From Paracraurococcus sp042666655 (GTDB lineage: Bacteria; Pseudomonadota; Alphaproteobacteria; Acetobacterales; Acetobacteraceae): DNA of 64,000 bases. Positions 33,680 to 41,454 of the stretch are shown piece by piece. Every line of letters begins with the position of its first letter. Position 1 is the stretch's first letter. The stretch covers positions 62,001-126,000 of the forward strand of contig NZ_JBHTDE010000001.1 of the NCBI RefSeq assembly GCF_042666655.1. Direction: 5' to 3'. Under the pieces are notes generated by a model. That model was not told where the DNA came from, did not search any database, and saw only the letters and a list, made by a program, of their open reading frames with translations. The position numbers and the translations under genes were made by a program.

Positions 33680-35185
33680 ATGGATGCGCTCCCCCCCAAA
33701 TCCCCGACGGAAGCCTCCGGCTGCCATGGCGGGCGGGAGACGATGCTGGCGGCCGCCGGCGCCGCCGGGAAATCGGCGGCGATGGCCCAGCTGGTGAAGG
33801 ACTATCCGCGCGGCCCGCACGACCAGCCGCAATCGATGTGCCCGGCCTTCGGGTCGCTGCGGGTCGGGCTGCGGATGCGCCGCACCGCGACGATCCTGTC
33901 GGGCAGCGCCTGCTGCGTCTACGGGCTGACCTTCACCAGCCATTTCTACGGCGCCAAGCGCTCGGTCGGCTACGTGCCGTTCAACTCGGAGACGCTGGTC
34001 ACCGGCAAGCTGTTCGAGGACATCCGCGACGCGGTGCATGCGACGGCGAAGCCCGAGGACTATGACGCGGTCGTCGTCATCAACCTCTGCGTACCGACCG
34101 CCTCCGGCGTGCCGCTCGACCTGCTGCCGAAGCAGATCGACGGCGTCCGCGTCATCGGCATCGACGTGCCCGGCTTCGGCGTGCCGACCCATGCCGAGGC
34201 CAAGGACGTGCTCGCCGGCGCGATGCTGAAATACGCCCGGCTGGAAGCGGAAGCCGGCCCGGTCGCCCGGCCGCGCAACCTGCCGGAGGAGGAGCGCAGC
34301 GTCGCTTTGGTCGGCGAGCTGTTCCCGGCCGACCCGATGGTGGTGGCGGGCCTGCTGAAGCCGCTCGGCCTGGGCGTCGCGCCGCAGACGCCGTCGCGCG
34401 AATGGCGCGACCTCTACGCCGCGCTGGACTGCGAGGTCGTCGCCGCGGTGCATCCCTTCTACACCGCCAGCATCCGCGAATTCCGCGCCGCCGGCCGCCC
34501 TGTCGTCGGCTCCGGCCCGGTCGGCGTCGAGGGCACCATGGCCTGGCTGGAATCGGTCGGCCGTGCCGCCGGCATCGACGGGCCGCGGATCGAGGCGGCA
34601 CGCCAGGCGATCCTGCCGGCGCTGCGCAGCGCACTCGCTGCCAACCCGATCAAGGCCCGCGTCACCGTCTCCGGCTACGAGGGCAGCGAGCTGCTGGTCG
34701 CGCGGCTGCTGATCGAGGCCGGCGCCGAGGTGCCCTATGTCGGCACCGCGCTGCCGAAGACCGAATGGAGCGCCGCCGACCTCGACTGGCTGGAAGCGCA
34801 TGGCGCGCATGTGCAGTACCGCGCCAGCCTCGAGCACGACGTCGCGGCCATGGAGGATGTCCGCCCCGACCTGGCCATCGGCACCACCCCGCTGGTGCAG
34901 CGCGGCAAGGAGCTCGGCATCCCGTCGCTCTACTTCACCAACATGGTCTCCGCCCGCCCGCTGTTCGGGCCGGCCGGCGCCGGGTCCATGGCGGCCATCG
35001 TCAACGCCCAGACCAAGGGGCGCGAGCGCTTCGGCCGCATGGTCAGCTTCTTCGAGGGCGTCGGCACCAAGGACAGCGCCGGCTACGGCTTCGCGGGCAA
35101 GCCCGCCGACCCGCCCGGCTTCCGCGATCGCCAGCGCAAGATCCGCGCGGCGAAGGCGAAGGCGATCGAAGCGGTGGGGACCTGA
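33680..35185 (+). CDS. bchY: Chlorophyllide a reductase subunit Y
   Basis: 501 residues; with BchZ forms the nitrogenase-like catalytic heterotetramer that reduces ring B of chlorophyllide a. Conserved cysteines are visible in QSMCPAFGSL, SGSACCVYGL and VINLCVPT, matching the cluster ligands of BchY. The open frame opposite (1003 codons, minus) is a composition artefact. Confidence 0.97.
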   Translation: MDALPPKSPTEASGCHGGRETMLAAAGAAGKSAAMAQLVKDYPRGPHDQPQSMCPAFGSLRVGLRMRRTATILSGSACCVYGLTFTSHFYGAKRSVGYVPFNSETLVTGKLFEDIRDAVHATAKPEDYDAVVVINLCVPTASGVPLDLLPKQIDGVRVIGIDVPGFGVPTHAEAKDVLAGAMLKYARLEAEAGPVARPRNLPEEERSVALVGELFPADPMVVAGLLKPLGLGVAPQTPSREWRDLYAALDCEVVAAVHPFYTASIREFRAAGRPVVGSGPVGVEGTMAWLESVGRAAGIDGPRIEAARQAILPALRSALAANPIKARVTVSGYEGSELLVARLLIEAGAEVPYVGTALPKTEWSAADLDWLEAHGAHVQYRASLEHDVAAMEDVRPDLAIGTTPLVQRGKELGIPSLYFTNMVSARPLFGPAGAGSMAAIVNAQTKGRERFGRMVSFFEGVGTKDSAGYGFAGKPADPPGFRDRQRKIRAAKAKAIEAVGT

Positions 35186-35188
35186 CCG

Positions 35189-36637
35189 ATGCTCGTCATC
35201 GACCATGACCGCGCCGGCGGCTACTGGGGGGCGGTCTACGCCTTCACCGCGGTGCGCGGCCTGCGCGTGGTGATCGACGGCCCGGTCGGCTGCGAGAACC
35301 TGCCGGTGACGGCGGTGCTGCACTACACGGATGCGCTGCCGCCGCACGAGCTGCCGGTGGTGGTCACCGGCCTCGACGAGGACAGCCTGTCGAAGACCGG
35401 CACCGAAGGCTCGATGCGGCGCGCCGCGGCGACGCAGGACCCCGACCTTCCCGCCGTGGTGGTGACGGGTTCGATCGCCGAGATGATCGGCGGCGGGGTG
35501 ACGCCCGAGGGTTCCAACCTGCTGCGCTTCATCCCGCGCACCATCGACGAGGACCAGTGGCAGGCGGCCGACCGCGCCATCAACTGGCTCTGGACCGAGT
35601 TCGGCGCGAAGAAGGGCAAGGTGCGGCCGCGCGTCCGCAAGGACGGCGAGCGCCCGCGGGTCAATATCATCGGTCCGATCTACGGCACCTTCAACATGCC
35701 GTCCGACCTGGCGGAGGTCCGCCGGCTGGTCGAGGGCATCGGCTGCGAGATCAACCTGGTCTTCCCGCTCGGCAGTCATGTCGAGGACATCGCCCGGCTG
35801 CCCGAGGCGGATGTCAACATCTGCATGTACCGCGAATTCGGCCGCAAGCTGTGCGAGGAGCTCGACCGGCCCTACCTGCAGGCGCCGTTCGGGATCTTCG
35901 CCACCACCAATTTCCTGCGCAAGCTGGGCGAGCTGACCGGGCTCGACCCCGAGCCCTTCATCGAGCGCGAGAAGCACACCACGATCAAGCCGATCTGGGA
36001 TCTCTGGCGCAGCGTCACGCAGGATTTCTACGCCACCGCCAGCTTCGCCATCGTGGCGACGGAGACCTACACGCGCGGCTTCCGCCGCTTCCTGGAAGAC
36101 GAGATGGGCGTGCCCTGCGCCTTCTCCTTCGCCAGGCGGCCCGGGATGAAGCCCGACAACCAGGCGGTGCGGGAGGCGATGCGGAAGACCCCGCCGCTGG
36201 TGCTGTTCGGGTCGTACAACGAGCGCATGTATGCCGCCGAGACACGGGCGCGCTGCACCTACATCCCGGTCAGCTTCCCCGGCGCCATCATCCGCCGCGC
36301 CACCGGCACGCCCTTCATGGGCTATGCGGGCGCGACCTACATCATCCAGGAATACTGCAACGCGCTGTTCGACGCGCTGTTCCACATCCTCCCCCTCGGC
36401 ACCGACCTCGACCGCGTCGAGCCGACGCCGGCGCGCCCGGCCGAGGTGTGGGAGCCGCAGGCCCAGGCGCTGCTGGAGCGGCACCTCGAGACCGAGCCCT
36501 TCCTGCTGCGCATCTCGGCCGCCAAGCGGCTGCGCGATCGCGTCGAGCGGGATGCGCGGGACGCCGCCGAGCCGCGCGTCACCGCGGCGCGCGTCGAGCG
36601 CCTGCTCACCGAATTGGCCGAGGGGCGCGTCGCATGA
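35189..36637 (+). CDS. bchZ: Chlorophyllide a reductase subunit Z
   Basis: 482 residues, partner of BchY. Begins MLVIDHDRAGGYWGAVYAFTAVRGLRVVIDGPVGCENL, including the cluster cysteine; NIIGPIYGTFNMPSDLAEVRRL is also typical. The C-terminal part (VERDARDAAEPRVTAARVERLL) is the BchZ/BchB-like small domain. Its stop overlaps the ATG of a 37-codon ORF before pufB. Confidence 0.97.
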   Translation: MLVIDHDRAGGYWGAVYAFTAVRGLRVVIDGPVGCENLPVTAVLHYTDALPPHELPVVVTGLDEDSLSKTGTEGSMRRAAATQDPDLPAVVVTGSIAEMIGGGVTPEGSNLLRFIPRTIDEDQWQAADRAINWLWTEFGAKKGKVRPRVRKDGERPRVNIIGPIYGTFNMPSDLAEVRRLVEGIGCEINLVFPLGSHVEDIARLPEADVNICMYREFGRKLCEELDRPYLQAPFGIFATTNFLRKLGELTGLDPEPFIEREKHTTIKPIWDLWRSVTQDFYATASFAIVATETYTRGFRRFLEDEMGVPCAFSFARRPGMKPDNQAVREAMRKTPPLVLFGSYNERMYAAETRARCTYIPVSFPGAIIRRATGTPFMGYAGATYIIQEYCNALFDALFHILPLGTDLDRVEPTPARPAEVWEPQAQALLERHLETEPFLLRISAAKRLRDRVERDARDAAEPRVTAARVERLLTELAEGRVA

Positions 36638-36747
36638 GCGACCGCGGCTTTGCCCCCCCTTGGCGCACCCCATCGCGCGCGGCGTTCGCCGTCGCGCCGA
36701 TCCCTGCCGCGCGGGACCTGCGCGGTGACCGGCCGCAAGGCCAGTGA
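36634..36747 (+). CDS. 37-residue ORF between bchZ and pufB (position of pufQ)
   Basis: ATG overlaps the bchZ TGA (ATGA); the product starts MSDRGFAPPWRTPSRAAFAV and ends 12 bases before the pufB ATG. PufQ, usually here, is about 74 residues with a membrane helix; this peptide has none and is rich in proline and arginine. It may be a translated leader keeping ribosomes on the bchZ-pufB junction, or a remnant of a lost gene. No family recognised. Confidence 0.4.
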   Translation: MSDRGFAPPWRTPSRAAFAVAPIPAARDLRGDRPQGQ

Positions 36748-36759
36748 GGAGTTTCTGAC

Positions 36760-36942
36760 ATGGCAGATGGAAGAGGTCCTTCCGGCCTGACCGAGGCCGA
36801 GGCCAAGGAAGTCAACAACCTGCTGATCAAGGGGTGGGCTTTCTCCGTCTTCGCTTCGATGGGCGCGCATATCCTGGTGTGGCTGTGGCGTCCGCTCGTG
36901 TACGGCGGCCAGGCCGTGCCGCCGGATTGGCGTTTCTTCTGA
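36760..36942 (+). CDS. pufB: Light-harvesting LH1 beta polypeptide
   Basis: 60 residues. SGLTEAEAKEVNNLLIKGW at the cytoplasmic side, one transmembrane helix with the bacteriochlorophyll-ligating histidine in MGAHILVWLWRPL, and the aromatic C-terminus PPDWRFF. A typical LH1 beta of an alphaproteobacterium. GAGGAG lies upstream. pufA follows after 55 bases. Confidence 0.96.
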   Translation: MADGRGPSGLTEAEAKEVNNLLIKGWAFSVFASMGAHILVWLWRPLVYGGQAVPPDWRFF

Positions 36943-36997
36943 GCAGCCGAGGGCGGCCGCCTGGCCGCCTTCCCGCCCGCACACTGGGGAGAACACT

Positions 36998-37198
36998 ATG
37001 TTAGACATGCACAAGATTTGGATGCTGTTCGATCCGCGGCGCTCGCTCGTGCTGGCCGCGATCGGGGTGATCGCGATCGCCACCATCCTGCATTTCGTGG
37101 TCATGAGCTCGCCGCGCTACTGCGACCATTGGGGCTGGTGCGCTCCGACGATGAACGCACAGCCGGGCGCCGTGGCTGCCCGTCCGCCCGCGCGGTAG
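36998..37198 (+). CDS. pufA: Light-harvesting LH1 alpha polypeptide
   Basis: 66 residues; the family core is MHKIWMLFDPRRSLVLAAIG with the ligand histidine in ATILHFVVMSSPRY. An extra MLD precedes the usual Met, so the start could equally be the ATG at 37007; the upstream ATG has the better ribosome site (GGGGAGAA). A C-terminal tail rich in alanine and proline follows the helix. A strong hairpin follows the gene. Confidence 0.95.
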   Translation: MLDMHKIWMLFDPRRSLVLAAIGVIAIATILHFVVMSSPRYCDHWGWCAPTMNAQPGAVAARPPAR

Positions 37199-37218
37199 CG
37201 CGCCGGCGTCCGCTTCAC

Positions 37219-37262
37219 GACAGTGGGCGGGTCGGGCGGCACAGCCCGCCCCAGCCCCTGTC
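37219..37262 (+). promoter_or_regulatory. Intercistronic hairpin between pufA and pufL
   Basis: Outer arms GACAG (37219-37223) and CTGTC (37258-37262) enclose GGGCGGG (37225-37231) paired to CCCGCCC (37245-37251). In Rhodobacter, hairpins at this place protect pufBA mRNA and raise the LH1 to RC ratio; the same role is inferred here. Confidence 0.6.
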
Positions 37263-37314
37263 GGAAGCATCCTGCGGCGGCGTCCGGTCGGCGCGCGGAT
37301 GAGGGGAACATGCG

Positions 37315-38139
37315 ATGTCCATGCTGAGCTTTGAGCAGAAGTACCGCGTCCGCGGCGGCACCTTGGTCGGGGGCGATCTTTTCGACTTCTGGATCGGGCC
37401 GTTCTGGGTCGGGTTCTTCGGCATTACCACGGCCTTCTTCACCGTGATCGGCACCGTCCTGATATTCATGGGCGCGGCCAAGGGTGGAACCTGGAATCCG
37501 TGGCTGATCAATATCGCGCCGCCGGATCTGAAATACGGCCTGGGCCTGGCCCCGATGTACGAGGGCGGGCTGTGGCAGGTCATCACGGTCTGCGCCATCG
37601 GCGCCTTCGTCTCCTGGATCTTCCGGCAGGCGGAGATCTCGCGGAAGCTCGGCATGGGGTACCACATCCCCGTCGCCTACAGCGTCGCGGTCTTCGCCTA
37701 CATCTCGCTGGTGGTGATCCGCCCGGTGCTGCTGGGCGCCTGGGGGCACGGCTTCCCCTACGGCATCTTCAGCCATCTCGATTGGGTGTCGAACGTCGGG
37801 TACCAGTACCTGCACTTCCACTACAATCCGGCGCACATGCTGGCGGTGACCTTCTTCTTCACCACGGTGCTGGCCCTGTCGCTGCACGGCGGCCTGGTGC
37901 TCTCGGCGCTGAACCCGCCGCGGGGCGAGGCGGTGAAGACCTCGGAACACGAGAACAGCTTCTTCCGCGACCTGATCGGCTATTCGATCGGCACCCTCGG
38001 CATCCATCGGCTCGGGCTGTTCGTCGCGCTGTCGGCGGCCTTCTGGAGCGCCGTCTGCATCATCATCAGCGGGCCCTTCTGGACGCGCGGCTGGCCCGAG
38101 TGGTGGGGCTGGTGGCTCAAGCTGCCGATCTGGTCGTAG
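37315..38139 (+). CDS. pufL: Photosynthetic reaction centre L subunit
   Basis: 274 residues with five transmembrane helices. Key ligands seen: the accessory-BChl histidine in QYLHFHYNP, the special-pair histidine in NPAHMLAVTFFF, the iron histidines in LSLHGGLVLSAL and IHRLGLF. Normal length for PufL. RBS GAGGGGAA precedes the ATG; pufM follows after 15 bases. Confidence 0.98.
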   Translation: MSMLSFEQKYRVRGGTLVGGDLFDFWIGPFWVGFFGITTAFFTVIGTVLIFMGAAKGGTWNPWLINIAPPDLKYGLGLAPMYEGGLWQVITVCAIGAFVSWIFRQAEISRKLGMGYHIPVAYSVAVFAYISLVVIRPVLLGAWGHGFPYGIFSHLDWVSNVGYQYLHFHYNPAHMLAVTFFFTTVLALSLHGGLVLSALNPPRGEAVKTSEHENSFFRDLIGYSIGTLGIHRLGLFVALSAAFWSAVCIIISGPFWTRGWPEWWGWWLKLPIWS

Positions 38140-38154
38140 GGGGAGGATCGATCC

Positions 38155-39132
38155 ATGGCCGAATATCAGAACATCTTCACCCGGATACAGGTTGTCGGTC
38201 CCGCCTATCCGGGCGTGGCGCTCGGGACACGGGACAGCGTCGAGCGGCAGGCCAAGACCGGGCACTGGCACCTGCTGGGCCGGCTCGGCGACGCGCAGGT
38301 CGGGCCGGTCTACCTGGGCATGACCGGGCTGCTCTCCCTCGTCTGCGGCTTCATCGCCTTCGAGATCATCGGCCTGGTGATGCTCGACAGCGTCAACTGG
38401 AACATCCGCGAATTCGGCCGCCAGTTCTTCTGGCTGGCGCTCGAGCCGCCGGCGCCGAAATACGGCCTGCGCTTCCCGCCGCTCAATGAAGGCGGCTGGT
38501 GGATCATGGCCGGCTTCTTCCTCTCGCTCTCGGTCATCCTGTGGTGGGTCCGCACCTACCGAAGGGCCCGCGCGCTGGGGATGGGGACGCATGTGCCCTG
38601 GGCCTTCGCCGCGGCGCTCTGGCTGTTCTTCGTCTGCGGCTTCCTCCGTCCGCTGGCGATGGGGTCCTGGTCCGAGGCGGTGCCCTTCGGCATCTTCCCG
38701 CACCTCGACTGGACCGCGGCGCTGTCGATCCGCTACGGCAACCTGTTCTACAACCCGTTCCACGCGCTCAGCATCGTCTTCCTCTATGGCTCGACCCTGC
38801 TGTTCGCCATGCACGGCGCGACCATCCTGGCGCTGGGCCGCTTCGGCGGTGAGCGCGAGATCGAGCTGGCGATCGACCGCGGCACGGCGGCCGAGCGCGG
38901 CGGCCTGTTCTGGCGCTGGACCATGGGCTTCAACGCCAGCTTCGAGTCGATCCATCGCTGGGCCTGGTGGTTCGCCGTGCTGTGCCCCCTCACGGGCGGC
39001 ATCGGCATCCTGCTGACCGGCACGGTGGTGGACAACTGGCACCAGTGGGCGATGCAGCATTCCTTCGCGCCGTCCTACCCGCCGGAGTCGTTCAACGCCC
39101 TGCCCGATCCGCTGTCTGGAGGCGCTCGATGA
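38155..39132 (+). CDS. pufM: Photosynthetic reaction centre M subunit
   Basis: 325 residues with five helices. Special-pair ligand in NPFHALSIVFLYGS, iron ligands in FAMHGATILAL and ESIHRWAWW, and the iron-ligating glutamate region AERGGLFWRWTMGFN. The C-terminus ends soon after the last helix, with no long cytochrome-binding extension. Its stop overlaps the ATG of pufC. Confidence 0.98.
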   Translation: MAEYQNIFTRIQVVGPAYPGVALGTRDSVERQAKTGHWHLLGRLGDAQVGPVYLGMTGLLSLVCGFIAFEIIGLVMLDSVNWNIREFGRQFFWLALEPPAPKYGLRFPPLNEGGWWIMAGFFLSLSVILWWVRTYRRARALGMGTHVPWAFAAALWLFFVCGFLRPLAMGSWSEAVPFGIFPHLDWTAALSIRYGNLFYNPFHALSIVFLYGSTLLFAMHGATILALGRFGGEREIELAIDRGTAAERGGLFWRWTMGFNASFESIHRWAWWFAVLCPLTGGIGILLTGTVVDNWHQWAMQHSFAPSYPPESFNALPDPLSGGAR

Positions 39133-40205
39133 GCTACGTCCTCAAAGGCGCCGCCGCCGCGGTGGCGCTGATCGGCGGCTTCGCGCTGCTGACCACCTTC
39201 GAACGGCCGCCGATCGACACCGTCCAGCTCGGCTACCGCGGCCTGGCGCAGCAACAGCCGGTCAACCCGCGGCTCGAACGGGTGGTCGCGGCGCAGAACG
39301 TGATCCCCACCGCGGTGCCGAATGTCGGCGCGGTCGGGCCGAAGGCCGGCGCGGTCTACCAGAACGTGCAGGTGCTGGGCGACCTCACGGTCACCCAGTT
39401 CGCCCGCACCATGGCGGCGCTGACCTCCTGGGTCTCGCCGGACCAGGGGTGCAACTACTGCCACAACCCCAACAACATGGCGTCCGACGAGGTCTATACC
39501 AAGGTCGTCGCCCGACGCATGTTGCAGATGACGGCGCGCATCAATGCCGAGTGGAAGAGCCACGTGGCGGAGACCGGCGTCACCTGCTACACCTGCCACC
39601 GCGGCCAGCCGGTGCCGGCGAATTCCTGGGCGCGCAACGACACCCCGCCGCGTGCCGCGGGCCTTTCGGTCGGCACCGCCGGGCAGAACCTGGCCAGCGC
39701 ATCGGTCGGCCTGACCTCGCTGCCCTACGACCCCTTCACGCCCTATCTCAGCAACGATGCGCAGGTCCGGGTGCAGACCCCGGCACCACGCGTCATGCCG
39801 GTGAAGCCCGGCACCAAGGACGCCGAGTGGACCTATGGGCTGATGATGCACATGTCGACCTCGCTCGGGGTCAACTGCACCTACTGCCACAACTCCCGCG
39901 CCTGGTATTCCTGGGAGGAGAGCCCGCCGCAGCGGACCAATGCCTGGCATGGCATCCGCATGGTGCGGGACATCAACAACAACTTCATCGACCCGCTGCA
40001 GCCGAGCTGGGCCGCCAACCCCTATGGCCCGGCGAGCGGCCCGGCCCAGGCCCGCGTCGGCATCCATGGCGACCCGCTGAAGGTCAACTGCGCGACCTGC
40101 CACCAGGGGGCCTATAAGCCGCTGCTCGGGGTTTCGATGCTGCGGGACTATCCGGAGCTGAACAGCATCACCAAGATCGACGCGCCGGAGCCGATCCGCC
40201 AGTAG
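39129..40205 (+). CDS. pufC: Tetrahaem cytochrome subunit of the reaction centre
   Basis: 358 residues. Four CxxCH sites (CNYCH, CYTCH, CTYCH, CATCH) with Met ligands such as RRMLQM and LMMHMS. It re-reduces the special pair from the periplasm. The N-terminus has a hydrophobic helix but no lipobox cysteine (GGFALLTTFERPP), so it is probably held by an uncleaved signal-anchor rather than by lipid. ATGA overlap with pufM. A hairpin terminator follows. Confidence 0.97.
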   Translation: MSYVLKGAAAAVALIGGFALLTTFERPPIDTVQLGYRGLAQQQPVNPRLERVVAAQNVIPTAVPNVGAVGPKAGAVYQNVQVLGDLTVTQFARTMAALTSWVSPDQGCNYCHNPNNMASDEVYTKVVARRMLQMTARINAEWKSHVAETGVTCYTCHRGQPVPANSWARNDTPPRAAGLSVGTAGQNLASASVGLTSLPYDPFTPYLSNDAQVRVQTPAPRVMPVKPGTKDAEWTYGLMMHMSTSLGVNCTYCHNSRAWYSWEESPPQRTNAWHGIRMVRDINNNFIDPLQPSWAANPYGPASGPAQARVGIHGDPLKVNCATCHQGAYKPLLGVSMLRDYPELNSITKIDAPEPIRQ

Positions 40206-40237
40206 CACGCGGCCCGGTTCGCCGGGCGCAGCAGACA

Positions 40238-40279
40238 GGGCCGGTGTCCCGCCACGGCGGGGCCCGGCCCTTGCTTCTT
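40238..40279 (+). terminator. Terminator of the puf operon
   Basis: GGGCCGG (40238-40244) pairs with CCGGCCC (40264-40270), with an inner stem CCCGCC/GGCGGG (48-53 with 56-61), followed by TTGCTTCTTC. About 30 bases after the pufC stop. Confidence 0.65.
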
Positions 40280-40318
40280 CAGGGGGCCTTTCCGGCCGCC
40301 GATCGCCGCCGGGGTGGG

Positions 40319-40346
40319 TTGCGACCTGCGGCGCTTGGGTTATATC
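40319..40346 (+). promoter_or_regulatory. Putative promoter of the di-haem cytochrome gene
   Basis: TTGCGA (40319-40324), 16-bp spacing, TATATC (40341-40346). TATATC is conspicuous in GC-rich surroundings. Located between the puf terminator and the cytochrome ATG at 40423. Confidence 0.45.
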
Positions 40347-40422
40347 CCTGGATGGATACCGACCGCGCCCGAAAGGCGCGCGGTCCTATTCGTCCGTCGC
40401 GTTGCCAAGGACGCCATCGCCG

Positions 40423-41391
40423 ATGAGCTCGCTTGAACTGAACAAGGCCTTCGCCGCCGTACTCACGGCCGGCATCACCTTCATGCTGGCCGGCCAACTC
40501 GGCAAAGTGCTGGTGCATGGCGAACGGCCGCATGAGAGCGCCATCAGGATCGGTGACGTCGCCGCCCCCGCCGGCGCCCCGGCTGCCGCGCCGGCCGGGC
40601 CGGAGCCCATCGCCGGCCTGCTGGCCAATGCCAGCGTCGAGAACGGCCAGGGCATCGTGCAGAAGCAGTGCGCCGCCTGCCACAGCCTGAACGAAGGCGG
40701 CAGGAACGGCATCGGCCCGAACCTCTACGGCGTGGTCGGCGCAGCGCATGGCCATATCGAAGGCTTCAACTACTCGGCGGTGCTGAAGGGCAAGCCTGGC
40801 CCCTGGGACTACGCCTCGCTGAACGAGTGGCTGTACAAGCCCTCCGCCTACGCGCCCGGTACCCGGATGGGCTATGCCGGCCTGGCGAATACCCAGCAGC
40901 GCGCCGACGTGATTGCCTACCTGCGGTCCATCTCGCCGAAGGCCCCGCCGCTGCCGCCGGCCGGTGCCGCTCCCGCAGCCGCCCCGGCCGCTGCCGCCGC
41001 CGCCCCCGCGGCGGCGCCGGCCGCGGCCGAGGTGCCGAAGATCGGCCCGCTGATGGCCGCGGCCGATCCGGAGAAGGGCGGCGCCCTGTTCCGCCGGCAA
41101 TGTGCCGTCTGCCACACCGCGAACGAGGGCGGCAAGAGCGGCGTCGGCCCCAACCTCTATGACGTGGTCGGCAAGCCGCATGGCCACCTCGAAGGCTTCA
41201 ACTACTCGGCCGTGCTGAAGGGCAAGCCGGGCCCCTGGAACTACGAGGAACTGAGCGCCTGGCTGCTCGCTCCGGCGCAGTATGCCCCGGGCACCCGCAT
41301 GGGCTTCGTCGGGCTGAAGAACCCCGAGGACCGCGCCAACGTCATCGCCTATCTGCGCAGCCTCTCGGCCAACCCGCTGCCGCTGCCGTAA
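40423..41391 (+). CDS. Membrane-anchored di-haem cytochrome c (tandem cytochrome c2-like domains)
   Basis: 322 residues. N-terminal anchor (AFAAVLTAGITFMLAGQLGKV), then two class-I cytochrome c domains: CAACH at 83-87 and CAVCH at 227-231, each followed by GPNLYxVVGxxHGHxEGFNYSAVLKGKPGPW and a Met ligand in PGTRMGY/F. The domains are joined by an Ala/Pro-rich linker (about 178-205). The near-identical blocks indicate an internal duplication. Own promoter and terminator. Likely a periplasmic carrier between bc1 and PufC or an oxidase; the position next to pufC supports but does not prove this. An upstream TTG start at 40402 is less likely. Confidence 0.9.
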   Translation: MSSLELNKAFAAVLTAGITFMLAGQLGKVLVHGERPHESAIRIGDVAAPAGAPAAAPAGPEPIAGLLANASVENGQGIVQKQCAACHSLNEGGRNGIGPNLYGVVGAAHGHIEGFNYSAVLKGKPGPWDYASLNEWLYKPSAYAPGTRMGYAGLANTQQRADVIAYLRSISPKAPPLPPAGAAPAAAPAAAAAAPAAAPAAAEVPKIGPLMAAADPEKGGALFRRQCAVCHTANEGGKSGVGPNLYDVVGKPHGHLEGFNYSAVLKGKPGPWNYEELSAWLLAPAQYAPGTRMGFVGLKNPEDRANVIAYLRSLSANPLPLP

Positions 41392-41406
41392 GCCGCGCAC
41401 CACGGC

Positions 41407-41443
41407 AACCCCCCGGGAGTCGCAAGGCCCCCGGGGGTTTTTT
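41407..41443 (+). terminator. Rho-independent terminator after the di-haem cytochrome
   Basis: AACCCCCCGGG and CCCCCGGGGGTT form a stem of about 10 bp followed by a run of six T (41438-41443). The clearest intrinsic terminator in the window. It also separates the convergent VWA gene. Confidence 0.85.
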
Positions 41444-41454
41444 GTGCCCGGATG

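Noticed and set aside
33662..36673. 1003-codon open frame on the minus strand opposite bchY and bchZ
   Set aside because: The product is an arginine/histidine/glutamine/aspartate-rich string without domains, the usual antisense shadow of GC-rich codon use; the plus-strand genes are certain.
36634..36747. True pufQ
   Set aside because: Too short and without the PufQ membrane helix; kept only as an unassigned small ORF.
40402..40422. TTG start seven codons before the di-haem cytochrome ATG
   Set aside because: The ATG gives the standard beginning of this cytochrome group; TTG lacks a ribosome site.
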